From: Mytilisepta virgata
Taxonomy: Eukaryota > Mollusca > Bivalvia > Mytilida > Mytilidae
DNA: 64,000 nucleotides
Direction of reading: 5' to 3'
Assembly: GCA_028015205.1 (NCBI GenBank)
Contig: CM051520.1
Location: 11,318,501 to 11,382,500 of the forward strand
Part shown: positions 13,201 to 28,200 of the stretch, one piece after another
How positions within the stretch are numbered: position 1 is the first letter of the stretch
Layout of the letters: every line of letters begins with the position of its first letter
Made by a program: the position numbers and the translations under genes
Notes under the pieces: model-generated
Told to the model about the DNA's origin: nothing
The model's database searches: none
Seen by the model: only the letters and a program-made list of their open reading frames with translations

Positions 13201-16200
13201 ATGCCAGAAATAATGCAGGTAATACCAGGCATTACACAGGTAACTTTGTTTCTAATTCAAATTTATTGCTAAACAGAATGACCTGATTTTCATTGCAGAA
13301 CTGCTGTAGTGTCATATTTTAGTTATTGCATATTGGGTGAACATTGTCTCGAGCAGACATCATATTGCACAAGCTTATGAGACTTTAATATATTGTGATT
13401 TTTATACGACTGCAAAATTTTTGCGGTCGTATATTGGTATGACGTTGGCGTCGTCGTCGTCGTCCGTCGGAGTCTGTAGACATTTGGTTTTCGCACTATA
13501 ACTTTAGTATAAGTTAATAGAAATCTATGAAATTTAAACACAAGGTTTATGACCACAAAAGGAAGGTTGGGATTGATTTTGGGAGTTTTGGTCCCAACAG
13601 TTTAAGAATTAGGGGCCAAAAAAGGGCCCAATAAGCATTTTTCTTGGTTTTCGCACAATAACTCTAGTATAAGTAAATAGAAATCTATGAAATTTTAACA
13701 CAAGGTTTATGACCATTTTTTGGAGTTTTGATCCCAACAGTTTAGGAATTAGGGGCTAAAAAAGGGCCCAAATAAGCATTTTTCTTGGTTTTTGCACAAT
13801 AACTTTAGTATAAGTAAATAGAAATGTATGATATTATCTTGGTGGGCTAAGGGAGGTAATCCAAACACATTTAATTTTTTTCTCATTTCATATTTCATAA
13901 ATTAAAAAGGAAATTTCAAATTTCTTTTAGCAAAAAAAGGGGGGTTACAATAAATTTTATTGTTTTTTGGTTTTTTTTTTGGGAGGGGGGGGGGTCAATG
14001 TGCAACTTCATAGTGTATTGCACAAAAGCTAAAAAAGGGGTAAATTATTTATTTTTTTTTTGGGGGGGGGGGGGGGAATTTTCAATTGCACAGTATTGCA
14101 CAATAGCAAGAAATCTTCAATTGCACAGTATTGCGCAATAGCAAGAAATTGATATGTGTGCCCAATTTTAAATTTTAAATTGGTTATTTCTGATTTATAT
14201 ATAAAAACAAATAATACTGATATTGTTTGAATAGGTAAATTAAAAAATTTTAAGTTCTTAGACCACATTAATTCTGTGTCAGAAACCTATGCTGTGTCAA
14301 ATATTTATTCACAATCCAAATTCAGTCTCGTTGGGGGGGTTGTCAGGTCATAATACGGAAAGCCTGACCGCGGACCATAGTGGGTAACGTGTTTGGAGAA
14401 TGCCACACTCCCTGCACGCTAAAGACCCCTTCTGTAGTTTTCGAAAAAGAGTAGGCTGATGGCCGCTACAGGAGGCTAAATTATCCGATTCTACCCAACC
14501 ATCCTCCTTTTACAGTGGCAGTCAAAATTGGTTCCCCTTTGTGTCCCATCCCACCCCTAATTGAATTGTTTGATAAATTGAACTGGTTCTCGTCATGAAG
14601 ATGCATGAAATATTTGCCACTGGACGTTAAGCAACAATCAATCAATCAACCAAATTCAGTGCTGTATCAAGCTTGAATGTTGTGTCCATACTTGCCCCAA
14701 CTGTTCAGGGTTCGACCTCTGCGGTCGTATCAAGCTGCGCCCAGCGGAGCATTTTATTTAGGATTTTACAAGGAATGAACAGTTTCTATCAACACAATTG
14801 TTATATGGGAAAATAAGTGTTTCTATAAGTCAAATGTTCAAGTATATAGATTTGGTTAACTTTTTCTTATAAAATGTACATAGGAATTTTATCAAAAGAA
14901 ATCTATATCATATCTACACAACTTGCTTTGGCATTTCTGCAATGAAAACGTCTGTGGTGTAGGTGAGTTTTTTTTAACCATCATCCAATATATTAAGCAT
15001 GAAGATTTTGTTTTTAAAAGAAAATGATCTTTCAAGATAATAAATTTTTCTGTATATTGATATCTGTGTTTTGTATTGTACTATGTGGACTTATGATAGG
15101 CTAATAATATAGTTTTGAGTGATGATGTTCAAATAATGTAAAATACTGTATTTTCAGATATTTGTGTGCTTTTATCACTGGTAATCTTAAAATTTCATAA
15201 CTATATGAGATAAAGTACTGTGTTTAGTGCACATTCTGTCAATAGATATTACTATGATATGAGATCAGAATAGGCATTTCGGGGGCATATTTTGTGTAAT
15301 CAACTCTTCTTACAGCTTTTATTCCAGATATTTTAACTTTTCGATTTGTTGAAGATGTGCATGAAGCAGAATAATGCCATTTTAAGAATTTTTTCCACAT
15401 TTTTCATTTTGTGGAACTTGGTCATTTTTTAAAACAAATGTTTATGGAGGGTACCAATTTTGTGTAATTAACTCCTGCTTCAGCTTTTCACCCAAATTCT
15501 TGAAACAGAATGTTTACAAACATATTGAAAATATGCATGAAATAGTGTGCTTTGAAGAAAGTTTTCCAGATTTTTATGTTATAGAACGTCATTTTTCACA
15601 AAATTATATCCTCCCAAATTATCCCAATTTATATTATTTTTATATTATTCATACAGTGTTTGGTCTTGCATGTCCTTCAGTCCCTGGTTATCACCAAACC
15701 TACCTTTGGTATATTTTGGATATTACATTTAATCCTTTTAAACACATTAAAGGTAACATGGCCTATTGAGTCTTTGACCCATTTTGTATACACGTAGCAC
15801 TGTATCTGATCCATACATGTTACAGTGGTTCATATTTATAAAGTTTTCCTCCAATATGGCAGTATATTAGCACAATGCATTGTTTTTCACTTGCTCATAG
15901 GGAAATTAGTTAAATCCTAATTGCTGTAACTGATTTGGATCAGATACAGTGTGTAAGTTTTTATAGATAAGTGAGAAGAATATTTAAAGAATAGTGAAAT
16001 AATTTAAAACCACACTTAAATCAAAGAAATTACATTATAAATGATCAGTAAACATATGACACAACTCATTGTGTACAGTGTAGTGTTTAACAATACATAT
16101 ATGTATGACTGGTTCTTACTCATTGTGTACAGTGTAGTGTTTAATAATACATATATGTATGACTGGTTCTTACTCATTGTGTACAGTGTAGTGTTTAACA

Positions 16201-19200
16201 ATACATATATGTATGACTGGTTCTTACTCATTGTGTACAGTGTAGTGTTTAACAATACACGTATGTATGACTGGTTCTTACTCATTGTGATTGAAATATC
16301 CATATACATGTATAACAAGTGAATTATTCAATGTGTATGTGTAAGTTATAGTACAAAAAAAGAAAAATTGTGTTTTTTATACCCCCCGCAAACAAAGTTT
16401 GGGGGGGGTATATACGAATCACCTTGTCCGTCCGTCTGTCCATATATCTTGTAAGCGCAACTCCTCCTAGACCGCTCAATGGATTTCAACGAAACTTTAC
16501 AGAAAGGAAGTACATCATCCAAAGATGTGCATGAAGAAAAATCTTTGCTTTCCGATATCACACAAGGGAGATAATTGGACTTCTATTTTTTTTTGGCTTA
16601 TACATTATATATGAACCTCGTAAGCGCAACTCCTCCTAGACCGCTCAATGGATTTCAACGAAACTTTACAGAAAGGAAGTACATCATCCAAAGATGTGCA
16701 TGAAGAAAAATCTTTGCTTTCCGATATCACACAAGGGAGATAATTGGACTTCTATTTTTTTTGGCTTATACTTTATATATGAACCTCGTAAGCGCAACTT
16801 CTCCTAGACCGCTCAATGGATTTCAACGAAACTTTACAGAAAGGAAGTACATCATCCAAAGATGTGCATGAAGAAAAATCTTTGCTTTCCGATATCACAC
16901 AAGGGAGATAATTGGGACTTCAAAGCAGGGTTATCCTTTGTGAGCTTTGCTCACAGTACATCTAGTTATACCAGCTATACATTTTCTTGTAGAGAACAGT
17001 GACTTCACTTTATTTCCTTCATTTTACAATGTACTGTGCTTATTGCATTATTTAAGACTGCTTTCAAGGTTTTCAATCTCATACTAAATTAGTCTAATCT
17101 AAATATCCATGTGTATATGATTAAGAAAATTTGAATCATTGACTATAAACCGAAGGTTTTAATACAATAGAAAAATGTTTTATTGTCTAAAATAATATTA
17201 TATATTGATATTTAATTTAGTGTATCAGGGATAAATAAATTATATTATTTCATGTCATCATAAACTGCTAAGATATTATATTAGAAAGTAAAAAACAGTT
17301 ATAAATCAGTTATAAATTTGAAATAATTGTTTATACGAAACAGTTAGTACTGTTTCCCCATAACAGGTGATTTTTGTCATTTCCATTTCAGTTGCAGTTA
17401 CCTGAGGGCGTTTCAGTAGATGTTGTAGTATCGAGTATTGTTGATGCCGGCCATATATTCCTCCAGCAGCCGACACACCCATCTTTCCCATCACTGGAGC
17501 GTTTGAATCAATTCATGAATGCCTGTTACATGCAAGATGGAATAGTACCTCAGTTACCAAGACCTTTAGAAGGTCATTCATAATTATCAACATTTTTCAT
17601 GAGTTTACAAAACGCATGCTGGAGGGAGGGGGTTTCAAATTCAACATTTTAAGCATATGCCTTAAGCAATAGGTAGGCCTACACTAAATGTCACTTCTGC
17701 TGATATTCCGGAAAATGTCAATACATGCTGGTGATATTTCACTATAGAATTCATGATGTTGACAAAGTTCTGAACAGTGTGAGGTGAAATGGATTGAGCA
17801 TGTTAACACATGACTCATGCTCTTGATTTGGTACACGCATTTTCAAAGGATGTAATGATGTGTGTAGATTATCTTTCCAAGTAAAGAGTGGTAACTGTTC
17901 ATAGCAATAATTTTTAAAGATGTTGATGTACACTTTTTGAAAGGGGGAGGGGGGTTCCAAAAAGCGTACTCTTTGTAAACTTGTGAAAAATATTGATAAT
18001 AATGGATGACCCCTTACTGTGTTATGTGTTAAATTAAGATAATAAGTAAATTCTGTTAATGTAATAATAAAAAGAATGATTTTGTAAGGAAAAGAAAAAT
18101 GAAAATGATAAGGTTTAATATGGGAGTGTTATAAGGACTAAATAATTACACATGCCCATAGTAGTCATTGCTTTGGCAGTGACAGGGCACTTAGATTACT
18201 TGTTGAAATTTTCACTTGATAAATCTTGAAATTCTGTAAAAATTATAGTTCAACTCAATCAACCAAAGTTTATGTTACCTTGATTTAGCTACCATGTTAA
18301 AGGCTATTTGATTCTATTGGTAACAATATTTTTATGTAGTTTTTGGGCTCATTTCATAAGTTTTGGTAGAAATTCATACAAAATTTATTGTGTAATGGTA
18401 CAATTGTTAACATGATTTTCCAGTTGAAAAAAATCTCTATATTAGTTTATGTCCTTGTTTTATTGATAGTGATTTCATATTTGTCAGAGAACCGCCTCAG
18501 TGATCTCGTGGTAGGGTGCTTGCCTCGAGTGCGGAAGGTCATGGGTTCGATACCCAGCCGGGTCAAACCAAAGACATTAAAATTGGTTTTTGCTACTTCT
18601 CCACTAAGCACACTGCATAAAGGAGTAAGAGCAAAAGACTGGTTGGCTCGCAGTCAGTATAATATGTCCGAGCGGGGTGATATGTCTTCCTGTGGACATT
18701 TACTTCCGGCTCAGCTTGTCGGTCTAGTACAAAGCAGGGATCATATTCATATCATATCAACATGTTCTTATCCTGATAGGCACCTAATGCTTGCCACTGG
18801 AGGTTAAACAATAATTCATCCATCCATATTTGTCAGATCCTCTATAAATTTGATCAAAGGTACTTGAAGTTTTTCACAAATTTAGCTTCACACGAGTTTA
18901 ATTATCAGAAACATCAGAAATTACAAACATTTTTTTCTGAAGGGAGACTTCTGAAAATATGATACACTGAACCGCAAAAGAAACGTCGCACAAAATGACA
19001 TGTTCACATACATTTATTTCAAAGTGACATTTATATATTTTAAATTAATTTTTACAAAATTTAATGAATGATTTACAGTCTTTTGGTTACAATGTTCACA
19101 AAAACGTCACAATTGTCGCGACGTCACATGTTTTCAATGCTGTGCTTCCACGTCCGTTAATAACGTGTATGTCCTCCACCGGCACCAATTACTGCGGCAC

Positions 19201-22200
19201 ATCTTCGCTACATGGAGTTGATGAGCCGATTAATAAACGCCATCGGAATACGTGCCCATACTCTCTGAAACGCTTGTGAAAGTTCAGCTGCAGTTGTCGG
19301 ACTTGGCTGCTCATTATTCAACCGTCTTTGAACTTCGTCCCATAAATGTTCAGTAGGGTTTAAATCTGGACTCAAAGCCGGCCAATCCATAACATTAATG
19401 TTATTCTGCTGTAGGAAGTCTCTTGTGGCTCTTGCGGTATGCGCACGTGCATTGTCCTGTTGGAAAGTCTTGTTTTGATGACGTGCGAAATGGGGCTGAA
19501 CATGGGGTGTCAAGACTTGGTCGATGTAACGGGCAGCTGTTACGCCATTTCCTCTGCCTGGGCCAAGGTTCTGAAAGATGACTGGACCAAGTTTAACGTT
19601 AAGGCCGATTCCACCCCATACCATGATGCTAGTTCCTCCCCACGCGTCTGTTTCCAGAATGCAGCTGTCTTCGTAACGTTCCCCGCGTCTTCTCCACACT
19701 CTGGTTTTGCCATCGGCTGTTGAAATGCAGTAACGGCTTTCGTCAGAGAAGATGATGTTACGCCATTGTCGATTTCGCCAATTCTGTCGCTGAGTGGCCC
19801 ACTGAAGACGAGCTTGACGGTGTCGAGAAGTAAGAATAGGTCCTCTTGCTGGACGGCGACATCTCATGTTTCTAGCAGCTAATCGCCGACGAACCGTATC
19901 ATCACTTATGGGTCGTCCATGTGTTCCAACAGTGTTTCTGGCAGTTTCGGCAGCTGGGGTGAACCGATTCATCAAATGGTGACGAACAATGCCTCTATTC
20001 TGTCTAGGGGTAGTGACTTGGGGTCTACCACTCCGTGGACGGTCATTTGTGCTGTTTGTTGCATTGTACCGTGTCCGTAGACGTTCAATTGTTCGAACAG
20101 CACAGTTGAAGTCGTTGGCAATAACTCTGGCAGATTGCCCAGCATCCAATCGACCAATGGCCTGTTCTCTCTGTTGTGGAGTCAGACGTGGCATAGCTTC
20201 TGTGTCAACACTGATACTAACACTCTTTAATTTTCTCCGGCCTTTTATACCCATAAAGGAGCATGAATTTCACGAACATTTAAGATTTAAGAAAAATTAC
20301 CGCCAAGTGTGTCCCACGAGCGGTTTTAGGTACGGTCGCTCTACGATATCAACTGAAAATTATTCATCCGAAAATTTAATTCACAGGTAATTTAATCTTA
20401 CCTGGTGATGTAATCGTAATACTGATTATATAAAAATCATTAATTAATATTTATTTTGAATTTTGCTAACATTTTGAAAAAGCGACGTTTCTTTTGCGGT
20501 TCAGTATATATTAATTAGAGTCTTTTTGGTAGGGCACCTGATTAAATTAAATTTTAAATCCCATGAAAAGAATTTATGTGGAAGAAAAAGAGCATGAAAA
20601 TCTGTATGCCAGCAATAAAGCATCTTCCCTGTTGTGTGTGTGTGGGTCTAGAGGACATGAGCTTGCAAAACTGGTAGTTAAGTATACATAAAAGATGTCA
20701 AAAACAGTACCGGTAATACATAATTCATATAAAAAATTTGCATTCAAATATTTTTTTAAGTTGGAGTAATATGTGCAGCCCCAATAATGGAAGGCTGGTA
20801 CAGGTCTCAGGTGACAGCTGTTTATGAGGGTCCTGATGAGTGTGATATAAAATATGTTGACTATGGTGGATTTTCTCGGGTGTCTGGATCGGTGCTACGA
20901 CAAATTAGGTAAGGGACACCTGGATCAGAATAATATAGTTATAACAGTATATAATAGAAGCCAAATGAAAATGAACCATGTTTCTGTTTCTTCATTTAGA
21001 ATATTTTATAAATATATAGTTCATAGGGGTGCCAAATTTGGTGTGGCTGGTCACAAGAAATGTTTTATGTGTTTTGAGTATTCCTACTAACTATACAAGC
21101 TCAAGTCCTTTCGGCATTTGGATACAAGTCAGTTCTTCAAAAGTATTATAAGGAAAATAATGAAATTGGCATCTATAATATAAATGCTCTAGAAAATAAA
21201 GAGATGTCTTGAAGACATGTTTCATTGCTGTATGGAAAATTTTGTGATGAAACAAAAATAAAAATTCCTCCATATGCACCAAGTAGGACTACTTGCAACA
21301 GATCATAACAGTTAATATAAACTTTGTTTTGCCATTCAGAAAGTTGAAGATAGTAGATTTATTGTCTCAGATAATAAAAATGATAAAAGAAGAGTTCCAT
21401 GTGTTATATATAATATACATTGAGAATGGTAGAAAATTGTTTAGCCTAGTTAATATTTATTTGCACATTGCTGCTGCAACAGGCAAGACATGTCTCTGTT
21501 TACGCTTCTTAGCAGTTGAGGAAGTGAATCAAGAGGACATGTTGTAGTATGAGTGATTGAGCTGGCAATGCATGTATGTTGTATGGAAGATAAATTTAGA
21601 ACCACATTCACAAAATGAAAAAAGATAAATATTTGACTTGTATTCATTCAAAGGCATTTTTGAATGGAGTTTTAACTTAGTTTGAAATATCAGCTCAATA
21701 AAAGTTTAATGAATGATTTATCATGTCTTCTTTTAAATGTTATTCCTAAGCTGTTGTTTTCCATATCAATATTATAAATGATCAGACTTAAATTATGGAC
21801 ATCAGCAATTGTAGTAATTTTCTAAGATTTCTATTGTATTTTTAGGAGTGACTTCATGACATTACCATTCCAGGGGATTGAATGTTATATGGCTAACATA
21901 ACACCTTTACAAGGTAATTAGTCTTATTTATATTATTTCATGCACATTTTATTATTTTAAGGGGTCTTGGTGACAGAGTAATCTAAAAGTTCCTTGTAAC
22001 TACATATGATCACTAGCCTGACAGACTAACATTGTAACTACATCTGATCACTAGCCTGTCAGACTAACATTGTAACTACATCTGATCACTAGCCTGTCAG
22101 ACTAACATTGTAACTACATCTGATCACTAGCCTGTCAGACTAACATTGTAACTACATCTGATCACTAGCCTGACAGACTAACATTGTAACTACATATGAT

Positions 22201-25200
22201 CACTAGCCTGAAAGACTTACATTGTAACTATTATCTGATGACTAGCCTGTCAGACTAACATTGTAACTACATCTGATCACTAGCCTGTCAGACTTACATT
22301 GTAACTACATCTAATCACTAGCCTGTCAGACGAACATTGTAACTACATCTGATCGCTAGCCTGTCAGACGAACATTGTAACTACATCTGATCGCTAGCCT
22401 GTCAGACTAACATTGTAACTACATCTGATCACTAGCCTGTCAGACTAACATTGTAACTACATCTGATCACTAGCCTGTCAGACTAACATTGTAACTACAT
22501 CTGATCACTAGCCTGTCAGACTAACATTGTAACTACATCTGATCACTAGCCTGTCAGACTAACATTGTAACTACATCTGATTACTAGCCTGTCAGACTAA
22601 CATTGTAACTACATCTGATCACTAGCCTGTCAGATGAACATTGTAACTACATCTGATCAGTAGTCTTTCAGACTAATATTGTAACTACATCTGATCACTA
22701 GCCTGTCAGACTAACATTGTAACTACATATGATCAGTAGTCTTTCAGACTAACATTGTAACTACATCTGATGACTAGCCTGTCAGACTAACATTGTAACT
22801 ACATCTGATTACTAGCCTGTCAGACTAACATTGTAACTACATCTGATCACTAGCCTGTCAGACTAACATTGTAACTACATCTGATCAGTAGTCTTTCAGA
22901 CTAATATTGTAACTACATCTGATCACTAGCCTGTCAGACTAACATTGTAACTACATATGATCAGTAGTCTTTCAGACTAACATTGTAACTACATCTGATG
23001 ACTAGCCTGTCAGACTAATATTGTAACTACATCTGATCACTAGCCTGTCAGACATACATTGTAACTACATCTGATCACTAGTCTGTCAGACTAACATTGT
23101 AACTACATCTGATCACTAGCCTGTCAGACTTACATTGTAACTACATCTGATTACTAGCCTGTCAGACTAACATTGTAACTACATGTGATCAGTAGTCTTT
23201 CAGACTAACATTATAACTACATCGATATCTGATCACTAGCCTGTCAGACTAACATTGTACCTACATCTGATAACTAGCCTGTCAGACTAACATTGTAACT
23301 ACATCTGATCACTAGCCTGTCAGACTAACATTGTAACTACATCTGATCACTAGCCTGACAGACTAACATTGTAACTACATATGATCACTAGCCTGACAGA
23401 CTAACATTGTAACTACATCTGATCACTAGCCTGTCAGACTAACATTGTAACTACATCTGATCACTAGCCTGTCAGACTTACATTGTAACTACATCTAATC
23501 ACTAGCCTGTCAGACGAACATTGTAACTACATCTGATCACTAGCCTGTCAGACGAACATTGTAACTACATCAGATCACTAGCCTGTCAGATGAACATTGT
23601 AACTACATCTGATCACTAGCCTGTCGGACTAACATTGTAACTACATCTGATCACTAGCCTGTCAGACAAACATTGTACCTACTGATGACTAGCCCATCAG
23701 ACTGACACGGTAACCACACCTGATGACTAGCCTGTCAGACTAATATTGTAACTACATCTGATCACTAGCCTGTCAGACTAACATTGTAACTACATCTGAT
23801 GACAAGCCTGTCAGACTAACATTGTAACTACGTCTGATGACTAGCCTGTCAGACTAACATTGTAACTACATCTGATCACTAGCCTGTCAGACTAACATTG
23901 TAACTACATCTGATCACTAGCCTGTCAGACTAACATTGTAACTACATCTGATCACTAGCCTGTCAGACTAACATTGTAACTACATCTGATCACTAGCATG
24001 AAAGACTTACATTGTAACTACATCTGATCACTAGCCTGTCAGACTAACATTGTAACTACATCTGATCACTAGCATGAAAGACTTACATTGTAACTATTAC
24101 CTGATCACTAGCCTGTCAGACTAACATTGTAACTACATCTGATCACTAGCCTGTCAGACAAACATTGTACCTACTGATGACTAGCCCATCAGACTGACAC
24201 GGTAACCACACCTGATGACTAGCCTGTCAGACTAATATTGTAACTACATCTGATCACTAGCCTGTCAGACTAACATTGTAACTACATCTGATGACAAGCC
24301 TGTCAGACTAACATTGTAACTACGTCTGATGACTAGCCTGTCAGACTAACATTGTAACTACATCTGATCACTAGCCTGTCAGACTAACATTGTAACTACA
24401 TCTGATCACTAGCCTGTCAGACTAACATTGTAACTACATCTGATCACTAGCCTGTCAGACTAACATTGTAACTACATCTGATCACTAGCCTGTCAGACTA
24501 ACATTGTAACTACATCTAATCACTAGCCTGTCAGACTAACATTGTAACAACATATGATGACTAGCCTGTCAGACTAACATTGTAACTACATCTGATCACT
24601 AGCCTGTCAGACTAACATTGTAACTACATCTGATGACTAGCCTGACAGACTAACATTGTAACTACATATGATCACTAGCCTGTCAGATGAACATTGTAAC
24701 TACATCTGATGACTAGCCTGTCAGACTAACATTTTAACTACATCTGATCACTAGCCTGTCAGACTAACATTGTAACTACATCTGATCAGTAGTCTTTCAG
24801 ACTAATATTGTAACTACATCTGATCACTAGCCTGTCAGACTAACATTGTAACTACATATGATCAGTAGTCTTTCAGACTAACATTGTAACTACATCTGAT
24901 GACTAGCCTGTCAGACTAATATTATAACTACATCTGATCACTAGCCTGTCAGACATACATTGTAACTACATCTGATCACTAGTCTGTCAGACTAACATTG
25001 TAACTACATCTGATCACTAGCCTGTCAGACTTACATTGTAACTACATCTGATTACTAGCCTGTCAGACTAACATTGTAACTACATCTGATCAGTAGTCTT
25101 TCAGACTAATATTGTAACTACATCTGATCACTAGCCTGTCAGACTAACATTGTAACTACATATGATCAGTAGTCTTTCAGACTAACATTGTAACTACATC

Positions 25201-28200
25201 TGATCACTAGCCTGTCAGACTAACATTGTAACTACATCTGATCACTAGCCTGTCAGACATACATTGTAACTACATCTGATCACTAGTCTGTCAGACTAAC
25301 ATTGTAACTACATCTGATCACTAGCCTGTCAGACTAACATTGTAACTACATCTGATGACTAGCCTGTCAGACTAACATTGTAACTACATCTGATGACTAG
25401 CCTGTCAGACTAACATTGTAACTACATCTGATCACTAGCCTGTCAGACTAACATTGTAACTACATTTGATCACTAGCCTGTCAGACTAACATTATAACTA
25501 CATCTGATCACTAGCCTGTCAGACGAACATTGTAACTACATCTGATCACTAGTCTGTCAGACTAACATTGTAACTACATCTGATCACTAGCCTGTCAGAC
25601 TAACATTGTAACTACATCTGATCACTAGCCTGTCAGACTAACATTGTAACTACATCTGATCACTAGCCTGTCAGACTAACATTGAAACTATATCTGATTA
25701 CTAGTAGGTCATACTAACATTGTAACTGCAGCTGATCACTAGGCTGTCAGGTTTTGAGTTTGAATCCAAATGTTGCAAGATGTCTTAATTGACAAGGAAT
25801 GTTGATTTTTCTGCATGCACTTCAAATATCTACTTGAAAATAGATAAATTTGTTTTTAAGTTTTATAAGAAAAATTCAGAATACGAGGTGTTTAAGAGAT
25901 AGAATAGTTACCAACTGTTGTTTTTTGTAATAACACAGTATATGTTTCATTTCACTGCTTAGATGAAGAATACTTCAGTTCTGAAGCTGCAGCAGTTTTA
26001 GAAGAGCTCACACAAGGGAAACTACTCCAGGCTCAGGTTGTTGGTAGAAATGAGGATGGTATAGCATATTGCCATATATATCAGATTAATGGAGATAAGG
26101 TATTATGTTTGAGTAAATATGGAATTAATAAATGTATATTTGACAGCTGACAGTTTGACATTAGTTACATATATTTAAATGATTGTACATGTCTTGCAAT
26201 AAAAAATTAAATGCAGTGTTTATATTGAAGGTCAGCCTGTCAAATTTTTCACGTAAATTAAACATATTCAATTTGACAACAAAATTGCACATGAAAAATA
26301 TAAAATCTGATCTTCAAAAAATTGTTTGATAGGCAAAAATTCATTATGATTAAAGGAAGAAAAAGGTACAAAAATGTAACAGACCATAATGATATTAAAA
26401 AAGATGTTTTAGGTTTTTCCTATGAGTAATTTTCCATTGTATTTGTGAAACATTGTGAGGTTTGTACATATAAATCATCGAAGATAAATATCAAATCCAT
26501 GTACTATAAATTCTGAAATTAATGCAGTAACAGGAGAAAGATTGCAATAATTTAAATTTACATTTTTAGCTCACCTGGCCCAAAGGGTCATGTGAGCTTT
26601 CGTCATCGCTTAGCATCCGTCGTCTGTTCGTCCATCTGTAAACTTTTACATTTTGACCTTCTCCTCTGAAAGCCCTGGGCATCTATGGAAGGACCTTTAT
26701 AAAGTTTGCATATTTCGTTCTGGTCGGACAACTAATATGGCTGCCATGATGAATTCTTCTTTCTGATTGGTCAAAATTTCAAAAATCTTCTCTGAAACCG
26801 CAAAGCCAACTGAACTGTTACTTGGTATAAAGCATCTATGGAAGCACCATTATAAAGTTTTGCGTATTTCATTCCGGTCGGACAACTAATATGGCCACCA
26901 TGATGAATTCTTATTTCTGATTGGACAAATTTTAAAAATTTTCTCGTGGCCTTGGTGGCCGAGTGGTCTAATTAGTTTGTCATGACTACTAATGATCACT
27001 AGCCTGTCAGCACTGAGGTTGTGAGTTTGAATCTCACCTGTGGCGGTGTGTGTTCGACTCCGATCTAAATTGACAAGGATTGCCAATTTTCCTACCAAAG
27101 GTTGGTGGTTCTCCCGAGTAATCTGGCTTCCTCCAGCAATAAAAACTGGCCACTGCAAAATAGCCAAATGTGCTGAAAACGGCATAAAACCCCCAACTAA
27201 ACAAACAATCAAAAAAGTCTCCTCTGAAACCCCTAAGACAAATGAGCTTAAACTTGGTATGAAGCATCCATGGAAGGACCTTTATACATTTTGCATATTT
27301 TGTTCCAGTCGAAGAACTTATATGGCCGCCATGATGAATTCTTATTTCTGATTGGCCGAAATTAAAAAAAAAAAATTCTGAAACCGCAAAGCTAAATGAG
27401 CTGTAACTTGGTATGAAGCATCTGTGGAAGGACCTTTATAAAGTTTACATATTTTGTCCTGGTCGGACAGCTAATATGGCAGCTATGATGAATTCTTATT
27501 TTTGATTGGTCAAAATTTCAAAAATCTCCTTTTCTGAAACCTTATAGCCAAATTAACTGATACTTGGTATGAAACATCTATGGAAGGTCCATTACAATTT
27601 TCACTTGAAATAAAATGGATTGATTGTGGGACTGTCAGGTGAGTTTTACAGGCTCAATTCTCTTGAGCCTCTTGTTATTTTTATACGACCGCAGAATTTT
27701 TGCGGTCGTATATCGGTATGACGTTGGCATCGTTGTCGTCGTCCGAAGACATTTGGTTTTCGCACTATAACTTTAGTATAAGTTAATAGAAATCTATGAA
27801 ATTTAAACACAAGGTTTATGACCACAAAAGGAAGGTTGGGATTGATTTAGGGATTTTTGGTCCCAACAGTTTAAGAATTAGGGGCCAAAAAAGGGCCCTA
27901 TAAGCATTTTTCTTGGTTTTCGCACAATAACTCTAGTATAAGTAAATAGAAATCTATGAAATTTTAACACAAGGTTTATGACCACAAAAGGAAGGTTGGG
28001 ATTGTTTTTGGGAGTTTTGGTCCCAACAGTTTAAGAATTAGGGGCCAAAAAAGGGCCCAATAAGCATTTTTGGTTATTATCTTGGTGTAAGGGAGGTAAT
28101 CCAAACACATTTAAAGTAAAATGTTGTGTATGATTCGATTACCTCCCTTACAAGTCGTAAATTATGTATAAAGAAATGGGGGTGGGGGGAGGTGGAAACA

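Noticed and set aside
14884..14958. Possible extra AKAP1 exon (75 nt, in phase, with AG and GT borders)
   Set aside because: Known AKAP1 proteins have no insertion at this point, the peptide looks random, and joining exons 3 and 4 directly already gives the expected sequence.
16016..16322. Open frames of ~93-100 codons on both strands
   Set aside because: They exist only because the 54-bp tandem unit is a multiple of three; the peptide is a plain repeat and differs between strands.
18489..18575. A tRNA gene (good A- and B-box sequence)
   Set aside because: It is the head of a SINE with a long body, 3' tail and target duplication, and the cloverleaf is not complete.
22010..25745. Regular direct repeats that could be mistaken for a CRISPR array
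   Set aside because: The 38-bp units are joined head to tail with no unique spacers, the host is a eukaryote, and the flanks are SINE sequence.
26886..27351. ORFs of 77-108 codons near 27.0-27.3 kb
   Set aside because: They lie across a SINE nested in an F3 element and show no domain.
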